A stretch of 64,000 nt of DNA, taken from Arachis hypogaea (taxonomy: Eukaryota > Streptophyta > Magnoliopsida > Fabales > Fabaceae). A program made the position numbers and the translations under genes. The stretch is taken from assembly GCF_003086295.3 (NCBI RefSeq), contig NC_092040.1, forward strand, positions 62,289,559 to 62,353,558. Direction: 5' to 3'. Each line of letters opens with the position of its first letter. Position 1 is the first letter of the stretch. The notes under the pieces are model-generated. The model did not search any database. It was given only the letters and a program-made list of their open reading frames with translations, and was not told the origin of the DNA. Below are positions 44,589-54,407 of the stretch, piece after piece.

Positions 44589-46284
44589 TGATGAGCGGAT
44601 AATTTATACGCTTTTTGGCATTGTTTTTAGTGTGTTTTTAGTATGATCTAGTTAGTTTTTAATATATTTTTATTAGTTTTTGGTTAAAATTCACTTTTCT
44701 GGACTTTACTATGAGTTTGTGTGTTTTTCTGTGATTTCAGGTATTTTCTGGCTGAAATTGAGGGACCTGAGCAAAAATCTGATTCAGAGACTAAAAAGGA
44801 CTGCAGATGCTGTTGGATTCTGACCTCCCTGCACTCGAAGTGGATTTTCTGGAGTTACAGAAGCCCAATTGGCGCGCTCTCAACGGCGTTGGAAAGTAGA
44901 CATCCTGGGATTTCCAGCAATATATGATAGTCCATACTTTGCCCAAGATTTGATGGCTCAAACCGGCGTTCAAAGTCACTCTCAGAATTTCCAGCGTTAA
45001 ACGCCGGAACTGGCACCAAAGTGGGAGTTAAACGCCCAAACTGGCATGAAAGCTGGCATTTAACTCCAAGAAGAGTCTCTACACGAAAATGCTTCAATGC
45101 TCAGCCCAAGCACACACCAAGTAGGCCCGGAAGTGGATTTTTATGTCATTTACTCATCTCTGTAAACCCTAGGATACTAGTTCTCTATATATAGGACCTT
45201 TTACTATTGTATTTTCATCTTCGGACACCTAGTTCTTAGATCATTGGGAGGCTGGCCTCACGGCCATGCCTAGACCTTGTTCTTATGTATTTTCAATGGT
45301 GGAGTTTCTACACACCATAGATTAAGGTGTGGAGCTCTGCTGTACCTCGAGTATTAATGCAATTACTATTGTTCTTCTATTCAATTCCGCTTGTTCTTGT
45401 TCTAAGATATCACTTGTTCTTCAACTTGATGAATGTGATGATCCGTGACACTCATCATCATTCTCACCTATGAACGTGTGCCTGATAACCACCTCCATTC
45501 TACCTTAGATTGGGTGAATATCTCTTGGATTCCTGATACACGATGCATGGTTGATCGCCTGACAACTGAGCGCTCGCCTGACAACCGAGCCAGCCATTCC
45601 GTGAGATCAGAGTCTTCGTGGTATAGGCTAGAACTGATGGTGGCATTCAAGAAAATCCGGATGGTCTAACCTTGTCTGTGGTATTCTGAGTAGGATTCAA
45701 TGATTGAATGACTGTGACGAGCTTCAAACTCCTGAGGGCGGGGCGTTAGTGACAGACGTAAAAGAATAACTGGATTCTATTCCGGCCTAATTGAGAACCG
45801 ACAGATGGATAGCCGTGCCGTGACAGGGTGCGTTGAACATTTCCACTGAGAGGATGGGAGGTAGCCACTGACAACGGTGAAACCCTTGCATAAGCTTGCC
45901 ATGGAAAGGAGTAAGAAGGATTGGATGAAGACAGTAGGAAAGCAGAGAGACGGAAGGGACCAAGCATCTTCATACGCTTATCTGAAATTCCCACCAATGA
46001 ATTACATAAGTATCTCTATCTTTATGTTTTATTCGTATATCACCCATATCCATTTGAGTTTGCCTGACTAAGATTTACAAGGTGACCATAGCTTGCTTCA
46101 TACCAACAATCTCTGTGGGATCGACCCTTACTCGCGTAAGGTTTATTACTTGGATGACCCAGTACACTTGCTGGTTAGTTGTGCGAAGTTGTGTTTATGC
46201 CATGGTATTGAACACCAAGTTTTTGGGTTCATCACCGGGGATTATTTGATTTGTGAAAAGTATTGATCACAATTTCGTGCACCA
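44589..46284 (+). repeat. 5' LTR of element G
   Basis: 1696 bp, TGATGAGCGG...GATCACAATTTCGTGCACCA. It has a TATATATA box near 45186 and GGCGTT palindromes around 44960-45060. Near 46205-46260 it holds an extra degenerate copy of the LTR end plus primer-site-like text (ACCAAGTTTTTGGGTTCATCACCGGGGATT). Confidence 0.85.
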
Positions 46285-46290
46285 AGTTTT

Positions 46291-46308
46291 TGGCGCCGTT
46301 GCCGGGGA
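46291..46308 (+). promoter_or_regulatory. Primer-binding site of G (tRNA-Asp)
   Basis: TGGCGCCGTTGCCGGGGA, with the spacer AGTTTT after the LTR. An exact second copy follows at 46387-46404. Confidence 0.85.
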
Positions 46309-46386
46309 TTGTTCGATTATTTTGGCAAGCTTTTGGTCCGGTAACATCAGTGCCAAATTTCTGATCCGGCAACAGCAACACGTTTT

Positions 46387-46404
46387 TGGCGCCGTTGCCG
46401 GGGA
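46387..46404 (+). repeat. Second exact primer-binding-site copy
   Basis: TTTTTGGCGCCGTTGCCGGGGATTGTTCGA recurs 96 bp after the first copy. The sequence between carries a further degenerate piece (TTGGTCCGGTAACATC). Confidence 0.8.
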
Positions 46405-48029
46405 TTGTTCGAGTATGGACAACTGCCGGTTCATCTTGTTGCTTAGATTAGGTATTTTTTCAGAATTCTTGAAGATGAATTCTAGTGTTTCATGATGATA
46501 TGTTAAAGTCTGGCTGGCTGTGAAGCCATGTCTAATTTCATTGGACCGAGGTTTCAACTTATCATCACAAGAGCTTGTTGATTTCTATCAATCTTGCTAT
46601 TGGAGCAGTGATCTGCTAAGGCTTGGCTGGCCATTGGCCATGTCTAGTGTTTTGGACCGAAGCTTTCTTTGAAAGCTTGGCTGGCTGCGAAGCCATGTCT
46701 AATTCCTGGACCGGAGTCTTAGACTAAACATTGCATGATTCCTGGAATTCTCATTAAGAATTTTGATACCTTTATCTTCTTTTCCACTTAATTTTCAAAA
46801 AAAACCAAAAAAAATTTACAAAATCATAAAATCCAAAAATTTCTTGTTTGAGTCTAGTGTCTCATTTTAAGTTTGGTGTCAATTGCATGTTTTTGTTCCT
46901 TTTGCATTCATGCATTTGTCTTCATTTAATCTTCAAGTTGTTCTTGATGATTTCATTGCTCTGATCTTTGAATTCTCTTGACTTGAGTGTTTATGTGTCT
47001 CATATGCATTCTCATTAGTGTCAATAGTATACAAACTGCTAAGTTTGGTGTCTTGCATGCATTGTTATTTGACTTTAGTTGCATTTTGATTATTCCTCAT
47101 GATTAAAAATCCAAAAATATTTTCAATTTGTGTCTTTTCAAGTCAATAATACAGAGAATTGAAGATTCAGAACATACTGCAGAGGAATTATACAGAAAAA
47201 GCTGAGCGTTCAAAACGCCCAGTGAAGAAGGACAGACTGGCGTTTAAACGCCAGCCAGGGTGCCTGGCTGGGCATTTAACGCCCAAAAGGGTAGAGTTTT
47301 GGGCGTTAAACGCCAGAATGTGCACCATTCTGGGCGTTTAACGCCAGGATGGCACAAGAGGGAAGATTTTGTTTTTAATGCAGATCTTTTTTTAAGTTTT
47401 CAAACTTTTTCAAAATCAAATCTTTTTCAAATCATTTCTTTTCAATCATATGTTTTCAGAATCAATTTCTTTCCATTTTTAAAGACACTTGCTATCAATT
47501 AATGATTTGATTCAACATTTCAAGTATGTTGCCTTTTCTGTTGAGAAAGGTTTAATGTTTGAATCATATCCTTTCTTGATAGCCAAGTCATTAATTTTTA
47601 AAATCAAATATTTTTAAAATGTTTTTCAATTCATATCTTCTCAATCACATCTTTTTAAAACTAATCATATCTTCTTAACCACATCTTTTTCAAAATAGCT
47701 TTCAATCAAATCTTTTTGATTTCTAATTTCAAATTCTTTTTCAAAAATCACTTGATTCCTTTCCCACTTTTATTTTCGAAAATCAATTAGTGTTTTTCAA
47801 AATGTTTTCAAAATCTTCTACTCAATTTTCGAAAATTACTTCCCTTCTTCTCACATCCTTCTATTTATGGACTAACACTATTCCTTGATGCAAGATTCGA
47901 ACTCCATCTTCTTTGATAAGTTCGAATTTTCTACTTCTGCCTTCTAATTTTCTTTTCCTCTGACACCTCAAGGAATCTCTATACTGTGACATAGAGGATT
48001 CCACATTTTCTTGTTTTCTTCTATTTCAT
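46405..48029 (+). other. G leader (5' UTR), repeats, no gene
   Basis: 1.6 kb without a convincing gene. It holds three copies of a GGCTGGCTG..GAAGCCATGTCTAAT..GGACCG.AG segment (about 46508-46720) and two TAAGTTTGGTGTC motifs (near 46868 and 47039). Palindromes lie at 47200-47355, then T-rich text with repeated CAAATCTTTTTCAAA motifs. Confidence 0.65.
47200..47355. repeat. GGCGTTTAACGCC palindromes in G leader
   Basis: Five palindromes, including CTGGCGTTTAAACGCCAG and TTCTGGGCGTTTAACGCCAG. Spacing is about 30 bp. Same motif as in 28431-28633 and 63575-63755. Confidence 0.8.
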
Positions 48030-49304
48030 ATGAGCAGGAGCAAAGACAAAAGCATTCTTGTTGAGGCTGATCCTGAACCTGAAAGGACCTTGAAGTGAAA
48101 GCTAAGAGAAGCTAAGGCACAATTCTCTGTAGAGGACCTAACAGAAATCTTCAAAGAAGAAAAATCTATGGCAGCCGAAAACAACAACAATGCCAACAAT
48201 GCAAGGAAGGTGCTGGGTGACTTTACTGCACCTACTCCCGACTTCTATGGGAGAAGCATCTCTATCCCTGCCATTGGAGCAAACAACTTTGAGCTTAAGC
48301 CTCAATTAGTTTCTCTAATGCAACAGAATTGCAAGTTTCATGGACTTTCATTGGAAGATCCTCATCAGTTCTTAGCTGAATTCTTGCAAATCTGTGACAC
48401 TGTCAAGACTAATGGGGTTAACCCTGAGGTCTACAGACGTATGCTATTCCCTTTTGCTGTAAGAGACAGAGCTAGGACATGGTTGGATTCACAACCTAAA
48501 GGAAGCCTGAACTCTTGGGAAAAGCTAGTCAATGCCTTCTTGGCAAAGTTCTTTCCACCTCAAAAATTGAGTAAGCTTAGAGTGGAAGTCCAAACCTTCA
48601 GACAGAAGGAAGGAGAATCCCTCTATGAAGCTTGGGAAAGATACAAACAATTAATCAGAAAGTATCCCTCTGATATGCTTTCTGAATGGAGCATCATAGG
48701 TATTTTCTATGATGGTCTGTCTGAACTATCCAAGATGTCTTTGGATAGCTCTGCTGGAGGATCTCTTCATCTGAAGAAGACGCCTACAGAAACTCAAGAG
48801 CTGATTGAAATGGTTGCAAATAACCAATTCATGTACACTTCTGAAAGGAATCCTGTGAACAATGGGACTAGTCAGAAGAAAGGAGTTCTTGAGATTGACA
48901 CTCTGAATGCCATATTGGCTCAGAACAAAATATTGACTCAACAGGTCAATATGATTTCTCAAAGTCTGTCTGGAATGCAAAATGCATCAGGTAGTACTAA
49001 GGAAGCTTCATCTGAAGAAGAAGCTTATGATCCTGAGAACCCTTCAATGGAAGAGGTGAATTACATGGGAGAACCCTATGGAAACACCTATAATCCTTCA
49101 TGGAGAAATCACCCAAATTTCTCATGGAAGGATCAACAGAGACCTCAACAAGGTTTCAACAATAGTAATGGTGGAAGAAACAGGTTTAGCAATGGCAAGC
49201 CTTTTCCATCATCTTCTCAGCAACAGACAGAGAGTTCTAAGCAGTACACCTCTGACTTAGCAACCATGGTCTCTGATCTAATCAAAACCACTCAAAGTTT
49301 CATG
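48030..49304 (+). pseudogene. gag: G gag, part before the CACTA insertion
   Basis: The frame starts at ATG 48030 (MSRSKDKSILVEADPEPERT). It is stopped by TGA at 48096-48098 and continues in the same frame through ATG 48168. The Retrotrans_gag core reads FHGLSLEDPHQFLAEFLQ ... FPPQKLSKLRVEVQTFRQ. It then passes the conserved AGGSLHLKKTPTETQELIEMVANNQ and reaches NPSWRNHPNFSWKDQQRP. No zinc knuckle is seen. The frame is interrupted after codon ATG 49302-49304 by H. Confidence 0.85.
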
Positions 49305-49640
49305 CACTACAATATTTTTGGCCTAAGGTAACCCTTATTCGAAGCAACATTTAACAAAAGTTGCTTTAGATAGGCAAAGACAACATTTTTAACGAGTTGC
49401 CTTTGAGTAAGGCAAAGATAACAAAATTTTTGGCCACCCATAAAAAGAGTTGTCTTTGATATCTAAAGCAACACTTAAAAAATATTACAATATAAAACAT
49501 TAAAGACAACATTTTTAAATAAAAATACAACATTTTATAAGGGTTATAAAAAAAAATTGAATAAATAACTTTTATAAAAAGTTGCCTAAAATCATTAGTA
49601 GCTAAAAATTTTAGTGGGAAACATTTAATCATATTCCCTC
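49305..49640 (+). repeat. H left terminal and subterminal repeats
   Basis: The terminal inverted repeat covers about the first 30 bp. It is followed by repeated units around GTTGCTTTAGATAGGCAA, GTTGCCTTTGAG and GTTGTCTTTGAT in both orientations. These are typical transposase-binding subterminal repeats. Confidence 0.8.
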
Positions 49641-49764
49641 CAAATAATTATTTCCCAATCAAATAACTTAGTAAAAAAAAGAAAAGCTACTATAGAGAAG
49701 TCATATTTCCGGTGCTTAGTTCCTCACAGCCACCCACTGCACCATTCGAAGAAAAGGGAAAAGC

Positions 49765-49890
49765 CCTAACTCACGGCGCGACACGAAGGGCAGCAGGTCG
49801 ACTCGACCCAGACGGCGCGACACGAACGGCAGCAGGTCTCGACCCAGACGGCACGACACGAATGGCAGCAGGTCTCGTTCGCGTACGAGA
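49765..49890 (+). repeat. CpG-rich 36-bp tandem repeat near H 5' end
   Basis: Three units of roughly CGGCGCGACACGAACGGCAGCAGGTCTCGACCCAGA in otherwise AT-rich DNA. It lies where CACTA elements often have a GC-rich leader. The frame 49712-49978 through it is probably not coding. Confidence 0.75.
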
Positions 49891-50355
49891 GCAGGTCTCT
49901 GTCGGCGACGGCGCGGTGCTCTCCTCCACAGGCGTCGGCGAGTTGCTCTCCTCCTCTTGTCTCAGCTCCGCGTCGTAGTCACGTTCGAGAAACCCCTCTC
50001 CTTCTTCCTCCTCTTCCCCTGTCTCGCCTCCTCCTCTTCGCAAGCTCAGACAACACTACATGCAGCGATAATCCCCTTCCGCCTCCTCTGCGTATTGCTT
50101 GGTAAGAAGCTTCTGATTTTCTGATTTACTATGAATTGGATTTTCTGATTTACTACGAATTGGATTTTCTGAATACTTTGATTTTGAATGAAGATTGGGA
50201 ATGTTCTGAATTTTACTATGAAAATAGAATTTTTGAATGCATTGAATCTAAATTTTCGCTATGGGAATGTTCTGAATGTACTTAATCTTAGTAATACATA
50301 AAGCTGTGATATCATGGATTGCATGTTGATGCTGATTTTACATTGATTCTTGCAG

Positions 50356-50426
50356 TAAACCCCCAGTTGAAGAGCTGCACCAGTTCTTGGAATTCCAGTT
50401 GCCAAAGCTATATGTGAACCCATCAG
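50356..50426 (+). pseudogene. MACPF-protein-like exon fragment captured in H
   Basis: The 71 bp are bounded by TTCTTGCAG before and GTAAAC after. They read PPVEELHQFLEFQLP followed by KLYVNPSG. I recognise the first part as the end of the MACPF region of plant CAD1/NSL1-type proteins, and the second part resembles a later segment of the same proteins. If so, it is a host exon fused with an internal deletion. The match rests on memory of the family. Confidence 0.5.
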
Positions 50427-51102
50427 GTAAACATTTTCCTTCTTGGCCCTGGACATCTTGCTATTTCTTGGCTGTGCCTCTGATCCTAAGAAATCCACAT
50501 TCATGAGGTTCATTTTCTTACCTTCATGTTGTTTGGTTCCTGAGAAAGTGCTTGAAAAACAACATTTATCAATTTATATATGTTTATATATGCTCTGTTT
50601 GCTTCATTCATCTATGTTATCTTCATCCTTTATTATTGTTAGGAATTCCGTTGAGCTTCAACTTGTGTTTTTTCCCCCTCCTCCCACCTTATATAATCAG
50701 GGAAAAAATCTAAATCAATGTTGTTTCGAAGTAGAATTTCTTACCTAAATGTTTATCAGCATGTTTCTATTTTCTTCACACTTGAGTGCTATCATGTTTT
50801 AAAGTTTTGCTTTGGTCCTGTGTTTCCAACGCAATTTCAAATCCCAGTGCTGAGTGAATTGCTATATGAATTGCAAAGCACAAATTCAAATACTAAGGAG
50901 AAGACTTTTTGTTGGTAAAATTGAAAATACATGCCATGAATGTGTTTTTTTCTTTTGTAAGTGAAAATATATATAGGTTTTACATATTTATCACCAGAAA
51001 TATTTTAACTATTTTGAAAACTTATGTTTGGAGGTGTTATTTAGCAATTAGCAGGGAATCAAAATAAAAAGTATCATAGAAAAATCTGTAATAATTTTCA
51101 AA

Positions 51103-51206
51103 ATATCCCTCATGCCATCTGTGCTACTTTTAAACCCTTATGTTACTAAAGGAAATGAGACTTCATGTCATCTAAACTCCAATCATATGCACTGAATGCT
51201 CAGAAA
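51103..51206. repeat. 104-bp direct repeat, copy 1 (copy 2 at 51774-51876)
   Basis: From ATATCCCTCATGCCATCTG to CTGAATGCTCAGAA, nearly identical to 51774-51876 with about three changes. The two copies flank the Lon-like fragment. No coding sense found. Confidence 0.85.
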
Positions 51207-51348
51207 ACCATCTTGCAGTAGGAGTCCACTACATCTATTATGCTAAATCTGCATTGTTCATTATAATATTCTATGGTTTTTTGCAAACATTTGGCATCTA
51301 AATTGTCTTCATGCTTCCTAATATTGACCCATCTGATCTCTAAAAATG

Positions 51349-51435
51349 CAACGCTGAAGCTGGATCTCCACGAACATCAGAACCTGTTTTGTCAACTTCG
51401 TCAAGCAACATAACTGGGTTGCAAACAGCTACTCT
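51349..51435 (-). pseudogene. Lon protease exon fragment captured in H
   Basis: On the minus strand, after a TACCTGTAG-like acceptor, 29 codons read [20 protein letters not shown] and continue through VRGDPASAL before homology stops. This is the Walker B region (LLDE) of the AAA+ domain of ATP-dependent Lon proteases. The [23 protein letters not shown] version is, from memory, that of the plant peroxisomal Lon (LON2). It is one short exon, antisense to the transposase, with no ATG or flanking exons, so it is a captured gene fragment. Confidence 0.75.
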
Positions 51436-51688
51436 CTACAGGTCAAATGCACAAAAGCATTTCAGTGTAAGACCAAACAGCATGAACTAAATTTTACAAA
51501 TTCTATTCTTTAGTCCAACACTACAGTAACTAAAATTAACCTTACATCATATGATAATGAAAGAATAAATGAACTCTGCCACATGAATTTACAAATCAAA
51601 ATTCATACATAAATACTCATTAAACTCGGTATTGACATTTTATGCTCTCACAAAATGACAGTTTTGTTAGAATAAATGAGATTACCAG

Positions 51689-51689
<1 letters not shown>

Positions 51690-51740
<51 letters not shown>
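51690..51740. repeat. (AT)n(AG)n microsatellite
   Basis: About 16 AT units run directly into 9 AG units. The frame across it is an artefact. Confidence 0.95.
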
Positions 51741-51741
<1 letters not shown>

Positions 51742-51883
51742 TTCTAACTCCTGAACTACTATTGAAAGTGGCAATATCCCTCATGCCATCTGTGCTACTT
51801 TTAAACCCTTATCTTACTGAAGGAAATGAGACTTCATCTCATCTAAACTCCAATCATATGCACTGAATGCTCAGAATAGATGG

Positions 51884-52223
51884 CAACATCTTCCTGGTGC
51901 TTTTTCAATTCCATCTTTTTGACCCTGGTTAAACAAATTTCCACTATTATATTTTTATTGCAGCTTCTATTCTTAAAGCTGTGTTAAGGTACGGAAAGAA
52001 GCAATTTGCGGTTGATGAGACCAGGCGTGATAGTTAGAATTGTCCAGTGCCTTCATGCAATGAACCACCAGTATTGAGTACTCGGTATGAACTTTTCCTA
52101 TTGCTTTTTCTCTTTTTCTTATCTTCGTGAACTTAGATAAAACAATATTGGAAGCATATATCAAGTATAGAGTCATCTTTTGCTTCTTACTTAGATTTTT
52201 TTCAACTTCAGGTTGGTAAGAAA
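51884..52223 (+). repeat. 340-bp direct repeat with exon-like core, copy 1
   Basis: The repeat is duplicated at 52402-52742. The core after a TTTATTGCAG acceptor reads ILKAVLRYGKKQFAVDETRR. In copy 1 a TAG follows, whereas in copy 2 the frame continues DTRELSSAFMQ to a TGA. I do not recognise the protein. It may be a non-coding leader exon of the transposon or another captured fragment. Confidence 0.7.
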
Positions 52224-52401
52224 GCTTCTTAATTATACTATGGAATGAATATTCTGAATGCATTGATTGTGAATGAAGAATTGGGACTGTTCTGAATTTT
52301 AGTATGTAAATTGAATTTCTGAGTGCATGTCTTTTTGGGGCTTCTCAATAATTCTGAATTTAGGGGTTTGCTTTCAATTTTTCTGAAGTTTTCATGTGGA
52401 T

Positions 52402-52742
52402 CAACATCTTCCTGGTGCTTTTTCAGTTCCATCTTTTTGACCCTGGTTAAACAAATTCCCACTATTATATTTTTATTGCAGCTTCTAGTCTAAAAGCTGT
52501 GTTAAGGTACGGAAAGAAGCAGTTTGCGGTTGATGAGACCAGGCGTGATACTAGAGAATTGTCCAGTGCCTTCATGCAATGAACCACCAGTATTGAGTAC
52601 TTGGTATGAACTTTTCTTATTGCTTTTTCTCTTTTTCTTATCTTCGTGAACTAGATAAAACAAAATTGGAAGCATATATCAAGTATAGAGTCCTCTTTTG
52701 CTTCTTACTTAGATTTTTTTCAACATCAGGTTGGTAAGAAAC
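52402..52742 (+). repeat. 340-bp direct repeat, copy 2
   Basis: Copy of 51884-52223 with scattered substitutions. Its exon-like core is open three codons longer before the stop. Both copies end AGGTTGGTAAGAAA. Confidence 0.7.
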
Positions 52743-54407
52743 ATTCTAAATTTTACTATGGAATGAAATTTCTGAATGCATTGATTGTGAATGATGATTG
52801 GGAATGTTCTGAATTTTATTTTGATTATGAATTCTGAATGCATTGAATCTTAATTTTTGGGGATTCTTTATAATTCTGATTTTAGGAGTTTTATTTCAAT
52901 TGTTCTGAAATTTTCATGACTCTGATTGTTGCTGCTTAGGGTTTTCTGAATTTTTGTGCATCTTAATTCTGATTTCTGAAGCTGTTTCCTGGGGAAAAAT
53001 ACGACGATCTGCAAAAACTGTTAAGGTACATCCTCTATATGATTTCACAATTTCTTTCCTTTTTGTCAGAATTCTCTAAATTGATGCGGTGAATGCTATG
53101 GCTGTAGTTTCATACTTTTGGGTTATTGTAGCCAGCTAATATCATCAATCATCATCCTGATTTAGAATATATCACAATTCAGACCTTATTTATTCTTCTG
53201 AATCATATTGCTGTGCCCGTACTTATGTTCTTGATTGTATATATGGTTTTGAATACAAGTATGTGCAATTTCTATTCTCTTTTTTACATAAATTCTTAGA
53301 TATCACCAAGCATCTAACCTACATCAAGCAGTTAGAAAAATTAAAATCTTAACCCATATAATTCAATGTTACTCTTTATATATATAATTTAATCAAAGTT
53401 CAATTAGCACAACACAAATTGGGCATGCAAATCATACATTTAATTTATATCAATCAATAGAAATATATAAATCAATATAGAGAGATAAAGGGATAATTAA
53501 AAAAATAACCATATAAATTAAATTAAAATACTTGGATCTCAAGACAAACCCTACCTTGAACCTTTTAAATCTTTCAGTTACTCTTAAAGTCTAGTATTAT
53601 GTTCCATGAATTACAAGACTTTATGTAGTAAAAGTTGTAACTAAAGAGTTATGGAAGCTTGGGTTTTCACTGTATTTTTTTTCAGCCGCTCAAAAACAGA
53701 ATTAAGTTCATGACATTCCTCTTGGGTTTTATTCATAAATTCTAGGAAACATTTTTTGTGCAGAGAAAGGAACAAGGAATATCTATTTTTGAACTAGAGG
53801 ATGATATTTGATAATGACATTAATCTATTTTTGTGTTTATCCTCAATCATGCGACATTATATTTTGTGTGTCTGTGCTTAGAAGGCAAGCAGCATGTTTT
53901 ATTTGATTATTTAAATTGCATAAGCTTTTGTGCTTGTGTTTGTGTTTGTGTGTACTTGGTGCAGGACAGTGACTTGGACTTTTGTTCGATTATTATTTTT
54001 TGTTTGATTTTTCTATTTTCCACATGGAGTAATGTAAATTTGATACTTTCTTCTGTTATACAGAAAGATTACTTCAGAGGAGTTTGAAGAACATTAGTGG
54101 ACATTCTAGGACTTGAAGATTGCAATTTGTTTAGCCATGACTCCGTAAGTTTTTTTTTTTTTATCTTACTTATACTTGTATGTTTTCATATGTATATTAT
54201 GACCTTTGTGCAGTTTTTTTTTCATGTTGAATGTCTTTATGTGTCTTTTTCATTGTTTCCTAATTTTAATAATAATATTTTTATGTGCCTTTTTTATGAA
54301 TTTATATATTTACTGTGCATGAACATTATTATTTATATGGTTATTAGTTAAATAGTAGTAATAATATATGAATAATTAGGTTTTCCCAAGACCTAGAGAA
54401 AGATTGG
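52743..54407 (+). other. H leader/5' intron region upstream of transposase
   Basis: T-rich, intron-like sequence. Repeated CTGAATGCATTGATTGTGAATGA text occurs near 52255 and 52772, and related text near 50165-50240. Several acceptor/donor-bounded pieces are visible (for example around 52978-53025 and 54064-54145). I see no recognisable protein. The transposase mRNA probably has upstream non-coding exons here. Confidence 0.5.

Noticed and set aside
49712..49978. 88-residue frame with repeated DPDGATR motif
   Set aside because: It is the translation of a CpG-rich 36-bp tandem repeat at the CACTA 5' end. No conserved protein recognised.
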